64,000 nt of DNA from Bradyrhizobium vignae (GCF_004114425.1 NZ_RDQF01000006.1:1-64000); one strand, 5' to 3'. Counted from the stretch's first letter, positions 29,078-38,770 are shown. The notes: generated by a model from the letters alone, not told the origin. Program-made: numbers and translations.

Positions 29078-30445
29078 CTACCGCCGCACCGCATTGCCGC
29101 CGACCACCACCTGCGCGAAACGCTGCGCTCCTTCGGCCGACAGATCGGAGGTCACCGCACGCGCGTGGTCGAGCCCGACCACGGCGCCGCGTGGCGTTTC
29201 CGAGATCATGTTGTTGTTGACGAGCGCGGTGCCGGCGCCCGGCATCACGGAGACGCCGACGCCGGCCAGCGCCTTGCGGATCACATTCCCCGTGATTGCT
29301 ACATCGCGCAGATATTTGCCCCAGCCGGCGACGATGCCGTAGGACGGCGCGTTCTCGATCACGTTGCCGGTGACCGAGGTATCAGCCTCGATGTAGATGC
29401 CGACGCCGGCATCGTCGTCCGGCGCGGTGCCGAGCGGCCGCTTCGGCATCAGATTGCGGATGATGTTGCCTTGGACCACCGCGATGCGGCCGCCTTCGTT
29501 GAAATTGCAGACGGAGACGCCGACGGCGGCGCCGTCGACAATGTTGTTGGCGATCACCGCGGCCTCGAACGCGAATTCGGAATAGAGCGCGACCTCGCGC
29601 ACGTCGCTGACGCTGTTGCCGCTGATGTGGATGTTCGAGGCCGAGTTGCCGCGCACCGCCGAGTAATCGCAGTTCCTGATGCGGTTGCCGCGCACGATCA
29701 CGTTACCGGCGCGGAAAGCGTTGATGGCATTGCCGTACTGGCCCGAGCCGCCGGGCCCAGCCTTGATGTCCTCGATGCGGTTGTCGGCGACCAACGTGCC
29801 GTCATCGCCGATCGCGGTGCGCAGGATCTCGATGCCGTTGTCGTTGGTGCCGCGAATAGTGTTGCGGCAGACGCTGAGGCCCCGGGCATCGAACGAGACC
29901 ACCGCCGTCACCGCGATGTCGGTGAAGATGTTGCCGGAGATGTCGCCCGCGACCTGCTCGAGCCAGATGCCGCTGCCGCCGGAGTTCGTGATCTCGCAAT
30001 CGGTGATGCGGACATCGCGGCCGCCGAGGACGTGAACCAATCCGCGACGCGTCGGCAGTGGGATATTGCCGCCGTCGAAGGTGAGGCCGGTGAGACCGAT
30101 CGCATCGGCGCCGTCGCTCTGGATCGCCGAGGCGCCGCCGGTGAACACGAGCTTGGTCGCGCCGCGCACGCCGATCAGTTGCGCGCCGTTCGGGAGCCGC
30201 AACAGACCGGTCCGGTAGGTGCCGGGCGGCAAGGCAAGCGGCGTTTGCGCCCGCGCGGCCTCGTCGATGGCGCGCTGCAGCGCGCGCGTCTGATCCTCGC
30301 TGCTGCCGGGTCGCACACCATATTGCGTGGCATCGCGGCCGAGCAGCGACGTCAGCGGCGCCGCGTGCGCGGCGTCAACAGGCATGGCCAGCGCACCGGC
30401 AATGCCCGCGGTTGAGGCTCCGATGAGGTGACGGCGATTGAGCAT
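29078..30445 (-). CDS. TIGR03808 family Tat-exported repeat protein (parallel beta-helix)
   Basis: 455 residues. MLNRRHLIGASTAGIAGALA is a twin-arginine signal peptide, and cleavage is likely near AAHAAP. The body is built of beta-helix rungs with many N/G turns (ITDCEITNSGGSGIWLEQVA, GNVIRKALAGVGVSVMPG), like polysaccharide lyase or epimerase beta-helices. It starts with the YGVRPGSSEDQTRALQRAID segment seen in pectate-lyase-type proteins. No catalytic residues can be assigned. Residence in the periplasm or outside is expected. It is convergent with the TIGR03809 gene. Confidence 0.88.
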   Translation of the reverse strand: MLNRRHLIGASTAGIAGALAMPVDAAHAAPLTSLLGRDATQYGVRPGSSEDQTRALQRAIDEAARAQTPLALPPGTYRTGLLRLPNGAQLIGVRGATKLVFTGGASAIQSDGADAIGLTGLTFDGGNIPLPTRRGLVHVLGGRDVRITDCEITNSGGSGIWLEQVAGDISGNIFTDIAVTAVVSFDARGLSVCRNTIRGTNDNGIEILRTAIGDDGTLVADNRIEDIKAGPGGSGQYGNAINAFRAGNVIVRGNRIRNCDYSAVRGNSASNIHISGNSVSDVREVALYSEFAFEAAVIANNIVDGAAVGVSVCNFNEGGRIAVVQGNIIRNLMPKRPLGTAPDDDAGVGIYIEADTSVTGNVIENAPSYGIVAGWGKYLRDVAITGNVIRKALAGVGVSVMPGAGTALVNNNMISETPRGAVVGLDHARAVTSDLSAEGAQRFAQVVVGGNAVRR

Positions 30446-30541
30446 GACGCGTCCTCCGGCGGACGCGGGAGGTGTCCGCGCGGGATTGGGTAGCGCAGCG
30501 TGGCCGGGGCCGTGAGGATTGTTCGTGGTAGGGTTAAATGT

Positions 30542-31195
30542 TTACGCAATCGGGCTGCGTGTTTTCCTTGCCAGCCGCACCATCTCCATCAGCATGGCTT
30601 CCCCCGCATCCACCAGCTCCTCCAGCGTGATCCGCGGCGAGCCCTTGCGCCGGGTTGCGCCGCTGCGCGCAAGCAGGGGGATATGGATGAACGCCGCGAG
30701 CCGTGGCCCACCCGCCCTGACGTTCTCGATCGCGCGCCAGCTCAGGTAGTTGCAGAGATAGGCGCCGGCATCGCGCGAGGCGCGCGCGTCGATGCCGGTG
30801 CGGCGCGCCGCGCGCAGCAGCCTTGCGGTGTGCGGGCCGAACATCATCGCGTCCGCATGGCCGGCGATGCCGCGCTTGCTGGAGCGGGTGTTGGCAGCAT
30901 CGGGCCAGAGCATGGTGACGGCGTTGCGCGCGCGGGTCTCGATGCGCAGGTAAGGCGTGCGGGCCGCGAGGCCGAACATCAGCAGCGCGTCGGGCTTTCG
31001 CGCCGCGAGCACCTCGGGTAGTTGCCGGTCGACCGCGGCATAGGTCACCGGGAAAATGTGGCTCGCGATTGTGACATCGTCGAGAGCCGGGCGGCGCAGT
31101 TGCGTCAGCCGCGCCACCAGCGGCTGGGTCGGGTTATAGGGCGCGCCGGGAAACGGACCAAACCCAGTGAGGAGGATGCGGAGCTTGTCGCTCAT
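30542..31195 (-). CDS. pcp: pyroglutamyl-peptidase I (family C15)
   Basis: 217 residues from the ATG at 31195. The N-terminus LLTGFGPFPGAPYNP is the C15 signature region. The catalytic triad is visible as Glu86 (LRIETRARN), Cys148 (GAYLCNYLSW) and His171 (FIHIPLL). The enzyme removes N-terminal pyroglutamate from peptides in the cytoplasm. The start overlaps the meaB stop by four bases, so it is translated with meaB, although the two functions have no obvious connection. The longer open frame to 31750 is meaB read out of frame and is not used. Confidence 0.9.
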   Translation of the reverse strand: MSDKLRILLTGFGPFPGAPYNPTQPLVARLTQLRRPALDDVTIASHIFPVTYAAVDRQLPEVLAARKPDALLMFGLAARTPYLRIETRARNAVTMLWPDAANTRSSKRGIAGHADAMMFGPHTARLLRAARRTGIDARASRDAGAYLCNYLSWRAIENVRAGGPRLAAFIHIPLLARSGATRRKGSPRITLEELVDAGEAMLMEMVRLARKTRSPIA

Positions 31196-32181
31196 TGCAG
31201 CAACTCCAGGATCTGCTCGGCGGCAAGCGCCGGCGTGAGATGACCGTCGGCGACTTCGGTCTCGATCTTCCGGACTTTCGTGCGCACCGATGCGTCGCTG
31301 CGCAGCCGCGCCAGCATGCGCTGCTCCAGCATCGACCACATCCATTTCACCTGCTGCTCGCGCCGCCGTGCGGCGAAATCGCCGGAGGCGTTCATCGCCT
31401 TGCGGTGATCCAAAACCTTCTGCCAGATCTTTGCGATGCCATCGCCTGTGAGCGCCGAATAGGTCTCGACCGGCGGATGCCAATGCTCGGATCGCGGTGC
31501 CAAGATATGCAGCGCGCCGCGATAGTCGGCAGCGGTGGTCTTGGCGCGCTTGAGATTGTCGCCGTCGGCCTTGTTGATCGCGATCATGTCGGCGAGCTCG
31601 ACCAGGCCCTTCTTGATGCCTTGTAGTTCGTCGCCGCCGCCCGGCAGCATCAAGGCAAGGAAGAAATCGGTCATGTCGCAGACGGCGGTCTCGGACTGGC
31701 CGATGCCGACTGTCTCGACCAGCACGACGCCGAATCCGGCGGCCTCGCACAGCAGCATCGCCTCGCGCGTCTTCGCGGCGACGCCGCCGAGCGTGCCCGA
31801 GGAGGGCGAGGGCCGGATGAAGGCATCGTCCGATGCCGCGAGCCGCGCCATCCGCGTCTTGTCGCCAAGGATCGAGCCGCCGCTGCGCGCCGAGGACGGA
31901 TCGACCGCGAGCACCGCGACCTTGTGGCCCTGCTCGATCAGATAGGTTCCGAGCGCATCGATCGTCGTGGATTTGCCGACGCCGGGCGAACCGGTGATGC
32001 CGACGCGAAACGCCTTGCCGGTGTCCGGCAGCAGCATCTGCACCAGCTCCCGCGCCAGCGTCTGATGATCGGCGCGCCGGCTCTCGACCAGCGTGATGGC
32101 CCGGGCGACGGCCGCGCGACTGCCGGCGCGCAAGTCGCGGGCAAGGGATTTGATATCCAGCGAGGCCTTCTTCTCAGTCAT
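31192..32181 (-). CDS. meaB: methylmalonyl-CoA mutase-associated GTPase MeaB
   Basis: 329 residues of the G3E P-loop GTPase family. Walker A is GITGSPGVGKST (Lys70). VDPSSARSGGSILGDKTRM and VETVGIGQSETAV follow, and NKAD provides base recognition. The C-terminus forms the dimerisation arm. MeaB gates cobalamin loading and protects methylmalonyl-CoA mutase from inactivation. The mutase genes are 4.4 kb away on the same strand, separated by the tct and other genes, so they are not in one immediate operon. Confidence 0.95.
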   Translation of the reverse strand: MTEKKASLDIKSLARDLRAGSRAAVARAITLVESRRADHQTLARELVQMLLPDTGKAFRVGITGSPGVGKSTTIDALGTYLIEQGHKVAVLAVDPSSARSGGSILGDKTRMARLAASDDAFIRPSPSSGTLGGVAAKTREAMLLCEAAGFGVVLVETVGIGQSETAVCDMTDFFLALMLPGGGDELQGIKKGLVELADMIAINKADGDNLKRAKTTAADYRGALHILAPRSEHWHPPVETYSALTGDGIAKIWQKVLDHRKAMNASGDFAARRREQQVKWMWSMLEQRMLARLRSDASVRTKVRKIETEVADGHLTPALAAEQILELLQ

Positions 32182-32232
32182 GCCCTGCTTTACAACGCCG
32201 GGGAGAGACAGGCGAGGGCCGCCCGCCCGATA

Positions 32233-33744
32233 TCACCGGGATGTCGCCACGACCGTCTGCGGCTGCTTCAGCTTGCGCCATACCCACACCATCACCGGCC
32301 AGAGCAGGGCGCCAATCGCCATCGCGGCGAGGATGGCCGCCACCGGCCGCTCGAAGAACGGCAGGATGCTGCCGTCGGACTTGATCAGCGAGGTGACGAA
32401 GGCCTGTTCCACCATGGTGCCCATGACGATGCCGAGCACCATCGCGGCGACGGGATAGCCGTTCGCCTCCATCACATAGCCGATCACGCCGAACGCGGCG
32501 ACGGTGACGACGCCGAACATGTTGTTGCCGATCGCGAACGAGCCGACCGCGCAGCACAGCATGATGATGGGCATCACGGTCGAACGTGGTGCCAGCAGAA
32601 TGTAAGCGGCGACCCGGATCATGGCGATGCCGAGCGGGATCATCAGGATGTTCGCGATGATGAACATCAGATAGATCGCATACATGCTCGACGCCTTCTC
32701 GGTGAACAGCGTCGGGCCGGGATTGAGCCCCTTCATGTAGAGTACGCCGATCGCGATCGCGGCGATGGTGTCGCCGGGGATGCCGAACAGCAGCGACGGC
32801 ACCCAGCCCGAGGCGATGCTGGCATTGTTGCTGGCGCCGGCTTCGACCAGGCCCTCGACATGTCCGGTGCCGAACTTTTCCGGCTCCTTGGAGAAGCGCT
32901 TGGACATCGCGTAGGACACCCAGGCGGCCATGTCGGCGCCGGCGCCGGGAAGCACGCCGATGATGATGCCGACGATGTTCCCGCGCGTCATCTGCCAGTG
33001 ATACAACTTCGTCAGCTTCCACTGGCCGGCCATGATGCTTCCGAACTTGCGCCGCGGCAGCGGCGGCGGTTCCGGCGTCAGCATCGCCCGCATCACCTGC
33101 GCCACCGCGAACACGCCGACGAGGGCCGGGATCGGCTCGATGCCGCCGAACAGGTCGGTGATGCCGAAGGTGAAGCGCGGCACGCCGCCGGGGTTCTCGA
33201 TGCCGATGCAGGAGACGAGCAGGCCGATGAACATGCCCGCGATCGCCTTCACCGGCGAGGAACGCGCCACCAGAGTGGCGCACATCAGGCCGAGCAGCGC
33301 CAGCCAGAAATATTCGAAGGTCGAGAACGACAGTGCGATCTCGGCGAGCGGCGGTGCCAGGATCATCAGCGACAGCACGCCGGCGATGCCGCCCACCGCG
33401 GAGAACCAAACGCCGGCACCGAGCGCAAGCTCGGCCTGGCCCTTGCGCGTCATGGCGTAGGCTTCGTCCGCGTAGGCGGCGGACGCGGGCGTGCCGGGAA
33501 TGCGCAGCAGCGCGCCGGGAATATCGCCGGAGAAGATCGCCATCGAGGACGCCGCCACGATGGTCGCGATCGCCGCGATCGGCGAGAGATAGAAGGTCAC
33601 GGGGACGAGCAGGGCGGTCGCCATCGTCGCCGACAGGCCCGGCAGCGAGCCGATCACGAGGCCGTACACGGAGGCTGCGAACATCGCGATGATGACCTCC
33701 CAGGTGGAGATCAGCGCGAAGGCGTCAAGCAGGGTTTTCAGCAT
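32233..33744 (-). CDS. tctA: tripartite tricarboxylate transporter permease TctA
   Basis: 503 residues from the ATG at 33744 (MLKTLLDAFALISTWEVIIA). About twelve hydrophobic segments are visible. The TctA signatures GLVIGSLPGLSATMATALLV and GIIIGVLPGAGADMAAWVSY are both present, the two inverted-topology PG motifs of the family. It is the large membrane component of a TTT-type secondary uptake system, working with TctB and the binding protein TctC. TctB is encoded four bases upstream. Confidence 0.94.
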   Translation of the reverse strand: MLKTLLDAFALISTWEVIIAMFAASVYGLVIGSLPGLSATMATALLVPVTFYLSPIAAIATIVAASSMAIFSGDIPGALLRIPGTPASAAYADEAYAMTRKGQAELALGAGVWFSAVGGIAGVLSLMILAPPLAEIALSFSTFEYFWLALLGLMCATLVARSSPVKAIAGMFIGLLVSCIGIENPGGVPRFTFGITDLFGGIEPIPALVGVFAVAQVMRAMLTPEPPPLPRRKFGSIMAGQWKLTKLYHWQMTRGNIVGIIIGVLPGAGADMAAWVSYAMSKRFSKEPEKFGTGHVEGLVEAGASNNASIASGWVPSLLFGIPGDTIAAIAIGVLYMKGLNPGPTLFTEKASSMYAIYLMFIIANILMIPLGIAMIRVAAYILLAPRSTVMPIIMLCCAVGSFAIGNNMFGVVTVAAFGVIGYVMEANGYPVAAMVLGIVMGTMVEQAFVTSLIKSDGSILPFFERPVAAILAAMAIGALLWPVMVWVWRKLKQPQTVVATSR

Positions 33745-33748
33745 GGGA

Positions 33749-34252
33749 TTACCAGGGCGTCGGCAACAGGCCGGCGGGCAGCGGCACGCGCAAGAGCTTG
33801 CCGAAGATGAGGTGGATGGCGAAGGGCGAGAGCGCCGCGAGCGGCAGCGCCAGCTTCCATTTCGCCCCGAGCGCGGTCGAGGTGACGTAGACCATGATCG
33901 CCGCGGTGATGATGAAGCCGAGCCGGTCGGCGGCCAAGACGTAGAACAGCAGCAGTGCCGGCGGCAGCAAGGCGCGCAGGCCGTAGAGCTTGCCTTGGAG
34001 TTTTCCTTGCGGCGGCGGGGCGGCTGCCTGGCCGTCCTCGAGCGGGACGAGCTCTTCCTCCTCCTCGAAGGAATGACCGACGCCGAACACGATCGCGAGC
34101 CCGCAGAGTGCGAGGCCCATGCCAATCAGCAGCGGAAACACGTTGGGGCCGACCGGCTGGCCCGGCACCGGCGGCAGGATCCAGCCACCGTAGGCAGCTG
34201 CAGCGCCGAGTACGACGAGAAACGATCCCGTGACGGAGTCGGGAAGACGCAT
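33749..34252 (-). CDS. tctB: tripartite tricarboxylate transporter small membrane subunit TctB
   Basis: 167 residues. Four membrane segments are visible (about 8-27, 38-58, 92-110, 115-160), with a charged loop EEEEELVPLEDG between the second and third. VGPNVFPLLIGMGLALCGLA is typical of TctB. It assists the TctA permease. It lies between tctC and tctA on the same strand. Confidence 0.88.
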   Translation of the reverse strand: MRLPDSVTGSFLVVLGAAAAYGGWILPPVPGQPVGPNVFPLLIGMGLALCGLAIVFGVGHSFEEEEELVPLEDGQAAAPPPQGKLQGKLYGLRALLPPALLLFYVLAADRLGFIITAAIMVYVTSTALGAKWKLALPLAALSPFAIHLIFGKLLRVPLPAGLLPTPW

Positions 34253-34280
34253 GGGAGGGGTCCTATGGGAGGTGCGCTCC

Positions 34281-34302
34281 CTCTCCCCGCTTGCGGGGAG
34301 AG
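34281..34302. repeat. hairpin between tctC and tctB
   Basis: ctctccccgc and gcggggagag pair perfectly around a two-base centre. An intercistronic hairpin after the binding-protein gene often stabilises its message, giving more TctC than membrane subunits. The core resembles the gggagaggga sequence near 176-190. Confidence 0.6.
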
Positions 34303-34327
34303 GCGATCAGAGCGTCGCAGGTGCGGA

Positions 34328-35320
34328 TCACGCCTTGCTCAATCCGGCCGCCTTCATCGCTTCGCCCATCTGGGCGTCGCCCTTGTCCATGAAGCCGGCG
34401 AAGTGAGCGGCATCGCCCCACACGGTGCCGAAGCCGCGATTGCTCATGAAGTCCTTGAACTCGGCGGAGTCGTAGACCTTCTTCAGTGCCGCGGTGAGCT
34501 TGGTTGCGATCTCCGGCGGCAGGTTCTTGGGCGCGCCGATGCCGCGCCAGGCGCCGGTCGCGTAGTCGATGCCCATCGCCTCCTTCAGCGTCGGCACATC
34601 CTTGAAGATCGGGTTGCGCGCAGGCGCCATGATGGCGAGGCTCTTGGCCTTGCCCGCCTCGATGATGGCGCGCGCTTCCGGCACCGAGCAGGTGGTGAGG
34701 TCGAGGCCGCCGGCGGCGAGATCCTGCATCGCGGGCGCCGCGCCGTTCGACGGCACCCAGGCGACCTGGTTGGCGGGCAGGCCCATGGCCTGCATCCAGC
34801 CGACCAATGCGAGATGCCAAATGCCGCCCTGGCCAGTGCCGGAAGCCTTGAACTTGCCAGGAGGCGCCGCCTTGATCGCATCGGCGAGCTCCTTGACCGT
34901 CTTGTAGGGCGAGGAGGAGGAGACCTGGATGCCGGGGGGATCCTCGTTCATCAGCGCCAGGGGGGTGTAGCTCCTTGGCGTCAGGTCGGTCAGGCCCTGC
35001 CAGTGCATCATCGAGATTTCGACCGTGAGCATGCCGATGGTGTAACCGTCGGGCTGCGCGGTCGCGATCGCGCTATGGCCGACGACGCCGGAGCCGCCGG
35101 TGCGGTTGACCACGTTGAAGGGCTGGCCGAGGTCCTTCTCCAGCAGCGCCGCGACGATGCGCGCGGTGGCATCGGTGCCGCCGCCCGCGCCCCAGGGCAC
35201 GATCACGGTGACCGGACGCGCCGGATAGGCTTGTGCAAGGGCCGGCCTGAAGCCGAATGCGGCGGATGCTGCAACTGCAGCGGTCGAGGCCGCAAACGCG
35301 CGGCGCGAAATCTTGGACAT
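34328..35320 (-). CDS. tctC: tripartite tricarboxylate transporter substrate-binding protein TctC
   Basis: 330 residues. The N-terminus MSKISRRAFAASTAAVAASA carries a twin-arginine signal, cleaved near ALAQA. The mature protein starts YPARPVTVIVPWGAGGGTDA, the Bug/TctC signature, with GTGQGGIWHLA further on. It is the periplasmic receptor for the TctAB permease. The ligand is presumably a carboxylic acid, but which one cannot be read from the sequence. It is the first gene of the tctCBA operon. Confidence 0.93.
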   Translation of the reverse strand: MSKISRRAFAASTAAVAASAAFGFRPALAQAYPARPVTVIVPWGAGGGTDATARIVAALLEKDLGQPFNVVNRTGGSGVVGHSAIATAQPDGYTIGMLTVEISMMHWQGLTDLTPRSYTPLALMNEDPPGIQVSSSSPYKTVKELADAIKAAPPGKFKASGTGQGGIWHLALVGWMQAMGLPANQVAWVPSNGAAPAMQDLAAGGLDLTTCSVPEARAIIEAGKAKSLAIMAPARNPIFKDVPTLKEAMGIDYATGAWRGIGAPKNLPPEIATKLTAALKKVYDSAEFKDFMSNRGFGTVWGDAAHFAGFMDKGDAQMGEAMKAAGLSKA

Positions 35321-35450
35321 GAATGCCTCCCAGCGGCGCCCGTGACGTCGGGCGCTCTTCTCAACAGCGGCATTCTAGTCGGCTTTGCGGCGGGGCCGCA
35401 AGGTAGCGCTACCAACGCGTTGTGAGCAACGCGCGCCGGCTCAAGGCTGA

Positions 35451-36233
35451 TTACTGCCCTTCGTCCCCGTCGGTCTTCGGCCGCTGGCCGCCGAAAATTC
35501 GCAGACCTTCCGGCGAGAGATGGGGCTTCAAGGCTTCCCACGGAACGAAGGCGCCGTATGCGCCCTCGACATAGGGGCCGACGGCATAGGGTGGATAGTA
35601 GAACTTGAGGCCGGCGCTCTTTCCGATCTCGGTTGACGGCGCGAGGGTCACTGCGCCGATCTTCAAGAGGCTTGGCTTGATATTCTTGACCCAATCGTCG
35701 CCGTCCACGTCGGGCACATCACGCTTCTTCTTCTCGATCCTGAGCGAGGCGATCACGGCCTTCGTCATCGCCTTCATGGTTGGGCCGTTGTCGGCGGTTT
35801 CGTTGAAGAATGGGCGGATCGAGATGCGCTTGTTCTCGGTTCTGTCCCACAAGATCGTGTTGGTGTCGGAATTGGGATGCGCGCCGAGAGTGTCCGTATA
35901 TTCGGACCTGACGATGCTGACATAGCGGCCCCCGACCACCGAATCGACGGTGTAGTTGCGCTCGAATTCCCAGGCGCGATCCCTGAAGAGCTCCGGGTCG
36001 GTCTTGCGCGTGGCCGCCGCTTCCGCCGCGCTCTTGTCGAGCCACTTTCTCCCCTCAGCGAGGCAATCGGCCGCGAGGGCAGGATCGGCCCTGATCGTGT
36101 CGTCGAGCAGGACGCGCGCCGCGATGTTCTTGGTCTTGAGGACGGCATCGAGCTTGGGATCGGCGGCGAGGGCGGAAAACACGCACGTTGCGCCAAGCGC
36201 CAGGGCGACGCTCAAACCGGTCATGAACTTCAA
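35451..36233 (-). CDS. DUF3298 domain-containing secreted protein
   Basis: 260 residues. A signal peptide is visible (MKFMTGLSVALALGATCVFS, cleavage near ALAAD). The central part (FERNYTVDSVVGGRYVSIVR, then SEYTDTLGAHPNSDTNTILW) matches the PdaC/DUF4163-DUF3298 module found in RsiV-like and peptidoglycan-related periplasmic proteins. The C-terminus has YYPPYAVGPYVEGAYGAFVP, a typical DUF3298 ending. A periplasmic location is expected; RsiV relatives bind lysozyme, but that role is not implied here. It lies 23 bases downstream of the nucleotidyltransferase gene. Confidence 0.82.
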   Translation of the reverse strand: MKFMTGLSVALALGATCVFSALAADPKLDAVLKTKNIAARVLLDDTIRADPALAADCLAEGRKWLDKSAAEAAATRKTDPELFRDRAWEFERNYTVDSVVGGRYVSIVRSEYTDTLGAHPNSDTNTILWDRTENKRISIRPFFNETADNGPTMKAMTKAVIASLRIEKKKRDVPDVDGDDWVKNIKPSLLKIGAVTLAPSTEIGKSAGLKFYYPPYAVGPYVEGAYGAFVPWEALKPHLSPEGLRIFGGQRPKTDGDEGQ

Positions 36234-36256
36234 GGATGGTGCTCCTCGCGTGAGCG

Positions 36257-36559
36257 TCAGAATATTTCCAGAATGTCGTCTGCGCTGTGTGGCGCAAAGC
36301 GGGGCGACATCGAGCGGCGAACGGTTGCCTGCGCCCGCAAACCGGTCGCGTCCTCGATGATGTGTTCGACATCGATCAGGTTTAGTAGCGAGAAAGTGGT
36401 CTCAGGTTCGACCTCGACCAGAATGTCGATATCGCTGGCGGCGCGGTAGTCTTCGCCTGCCCGCGAGCCGAGAATGGCAAGCTTCGAGACGCCCTTGCCT
36501 TTGATGGCGTCGGCGTTCTTGCGTATCGCCGCGATGATTTCGTCGCGTGTCATGGACAC
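36257..36559 (-). CDS. MNT-type nucleotidyltransferase-domain protein
   Basis: 100 residues. LAILGSRAGEDYRAASDIDI contains the GS-x10-DxD pattern of minimal nucleotidyltransferases (Gly31, Ser32, Asp43, Asp45). Such proteins usually pair with a HEPN-domain protein in MNT-HEPN toxin-antitoxin modules. No HEPN gene is adjacent: the neighbours are the mutase large subunit upstream and the DUF3298 gene downstream. It may be an orphan. Confidence 0.85.
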   Translation of the reverse strand: MSMTRDEIIAAIRKNADAIKGKGVSKLAILGSRAGEDYRAASDIDILVEVEPETTFSLLNLIDVEHIIEDATGLRAQATVRRSMSPRFAPHSADDILEIF

Positions 36560-36590
36560 AATCTGGCCGGCTACACGGCCAGTCCATCAT

Positions 36591-38747
36591 CTACTCCGCT
36601 GCCTCGCTATGGCCGAGCCGGGCATTCAGCTTGCGGATCAGCTCCTCGGCCGCATCCGCGATCACCGTGCCGGGTGGGAAGATGGCCTCGGCGCCGGCCG
36701 CGTAGAGCGCATCGTAATCCTGCGGCGGCACTACCCCGCCGACGATGATCATGATGTCGTCGCGGCCCTGCTTCTTCAGCGCGGCTTTCAATTCCGGCAC
36801 CGCGGTAAGGTGGGCGGCGGCGAGCGATGAGACTCCGAGAATGTGGACGTCGTTCTCGACGGCCTGCCGTGCGGCTTCGTCAGCGGTGGCAAACAACGGC
36901 CCGATGTCGACGTCGAAGCCGATATCGGCAAATGCCGACGCGATCACCTTCTGGCCGCGATCGTGGCCGTCCTGGCCGATCTTGGCGACCAGGATGCGCG
37001 GGCGGCGGCCTTCCGCCTCCTCGAACGCGTCGATCAGCGCCTGAACCTTCTCGACCCGATTGCCCATGCTGGACGCCTCCCGTTTGTAGACGCCGGTGAT
37101 GGACTTGATCTCGGCGCGGTGGCGGCCGAACACCTTTTCCATCGCGTCCGAAATTTCGCCGACGGTCGCCTTGGCGCGTGCCGCGTCGATCGCGAGCGCG
37201 AGCAGATTGCCATTGCCTTCACCGGCCGAGCGCGTCAGCGCGGCGAGCGCGGCATCGACGTCCTTCTGGTTGCGTTCGGCTTTCAGCCGCTGGAGCTTGT
37301 CGATCTGAAGCCGGCGGACATTGGTGTTGTCGACCTTCAGGATCTCGATTTTGTCCTCGTCGGTCGGCCTGTACTTGTTGACGCCGATCACCGCCTGCTT
37401 GCCGGCATCGATGCGGGCTTGCGTCTTGGCCGAGGCCTCCTCGATGCGCAGTTTTGGCACGCCGGCTTCGATGGCTTTTGCCATGCCGCCGAGCTCCTCG
37501 ACCTCCTGGATGTGGCCCCACGCCTTGGCCGCGAGGTCGCGCGTCAGCCGCTCGACACAGTACGAGCCACCCCAGGGATCGATGATGCGGTTGGTGCCAC
37601 TCTCCTGTTGCAGGAACAGCTGGGTGTTGCGGGCGATGCGCGCCGAGAAGTCGGTCGGCAAGGCCAGCGCTTCGTCAAGCGCATTGGTGTGCAGCGACTG
37701 CGTGTGGCCTTGGGTGGCCGCCATCGCTTCCACCGTGGTGCGCATCACATTGTTGAAGACGTCCTGCGCGGTCAGCGACCAGCCCGAGGTCTGGCTGTGC
37801 GTGCGCAGTGACAGCGACCGCGGGTCCTTCGGATTGAACGGCTTCAGCAGCTTCGCCCAGAGCAGCCGCGCCGCGCGCAGCTTGGCGACTTCCATGAAGA
37901 AGTTCATGCCGATCGCCCAGAAGAACGACAGCCGCGGCGCGAAGCGATCGACGTCGAGGCCGGCGGCAAGGCCGGCACGCAGATATTCGACGCCGTCGGC
38001 GAGCGTATAGGCAAGCTCGAGATCCTGCGTCGCGCCGGCCTCCTGCATGTGATAGCCGGAGATCGAGATCGAATTGTACTTCGGCATCTTTTGCGAGGTG
38101 TAGGCGAAGATGTCCGAGATGATCCGCATCGATGGCGCGGGCGGATAGATATAGGTGTTGCGCACCATGAACTCTTTCAGAATGTCGTTCTGAATGGTGC
38201 CAGAGAGCTTTTCCGGCGGTACGCCCTGTTCCTCGGCGGCCGCGACGTAGAGCGCGAGGATCGGCAGCACCGCGCCGTTCATGGTCATGGATACGCTCAT
38301 CTGGTCGAGCGGAATCCCCGCGAACAGCGTGCGCATGTCGTAGATGGAGTCGATGGCAACGCCGGCCATGCCGACGTCGCCGCCGACGCGCGGATGATCA
38401 GAGTCATAGCCGCGATGGGTGGCGAGATCGAAGGCGACCGAGAGGCCTTTCTGCCCCGCCGCGAGGTTGCGGCGGTAGAACGCGTTGGAATCCTCAGCCG
38501 TCGAGAAGCCGGCATATTGCCTGACGGTCCAGGGCTGATTGACGTACATGGTCGGGTAGGGCCCGCGCAGGAACGGCGCGATGCCCGGATAGGTCTCGAG
38601 GAAATCGAGCCCGGCGAGATCCGCCTCGCCATAGACGGGCTTCACCAGAATGCCCTCGGGCGTCAGCCACGGCTCGGCGCTGCCGGCTGGCGCAGCGGGG
38701 GCGGTCCGGTCGAAGGCGACGTCGGCGAAATTGGGAATGCGGCTCAT
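36591..38747 (-). CDS. scpA: methylmalonyl-CoA mutase large (catalytic) subunit
   Basis: 718 residues from the ATG at 38747 ([14 protein letters not shown]); a TTG at 38774 overlapping the preceding stop is an alternative. The substrate TIM barrel comes first ([37 protein letters not shown]). The C-terminal B12 domain follows, with GQDGHDRG (cobalt-ligating His in DxHxxG). It interconverts methylmalonyl-CoA and succinyl-CoA using adenosylcobalamin. The small subunit gene lies upstream, separated by a GFA-family gene. The symbols mutB and scpA are both used for this protein. Confidence 0.96.
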   Translation of the reverse strand: MSRIPNFADVAFDRTAPAAPAGSAEPWLTPEGILVKPVYGEADLAGLDFLETYPGIAPFLRGPYPTMYVNQPWTVRQYAGFSTAEDSNAFYRRNLAAGQKGLSVAFDLATHRGYDSDHPRVGGDVGMAGVAIDSIYDMRTLFAGIPLDQMSVSMTMNGAVLPILALYVAAAEEQGVPPEKLSGTIQNDILKEFMVRNTYIYPPAPSMRIISDIFAYTSQKMPKYNSISISGYHMQEAGATQDLELAYTLADGVEYLRAGLAAGLDVDRFAPRLSFFWAIGMNFFMEVAKLRAARLLWAKLLKPFNPKDPRSLSLRTHSQTSGWSLTAQDVFNNVMRTTVEAMAATQGHTQSLHTNALDEALALPTDFSARIARNTQLFLQQESGTNRIIDPWGGSYCVERLTRDLAAKAWGHIQEVEELGGMAKAIEAGVPKLRIEEASAKTQARIDAGKQAVIGVNKYRPTDEDKIEILKVDNTNVRRLQIDKLQRLKAERNQKDVDAALAALTRSAGEGNGNLLALAIDAARAKATVGEISDAMEKVFGRHRAEIKSITGVYKREASSMGNRVEKVQALIDAFEEAEGRRPRILVAKIGQDGHDRGQKVIASAFADIGFDVDIGPLFATADEAARQAVENDVHILGVSSLAAAHLTAVPELKAALKKQGRDDIMIIVGGVVPPQDYDALYAAGAEAIFPPGTVIADAAEELIRKLNARLGHSEAAE

Positions 38748-38770
38748 GGCTTCAACCATATCAAAAGCAC

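Noticed and set aside
29033..30415. 460-codon plus-strand open frame opposite the TIGR03808 gene
   Set aside because: It is a shadow of the minus-strand beta-helix gene, whose Tat signal and rung repeats are clear.
31924..33810. 628-codon plus-strand open frame over meaB, tctA and tctB
   Set aside because: Composition is His/Asp/Arg-biased shadow sequence; the minus strand encodes clear MeaB and Tct proteins.
36257..36559. Complete toxin-antitoxin module
   Set aside because: Only the nucleotidyltransferase is present; neighbouring genes are clearly not HEPN proteins.
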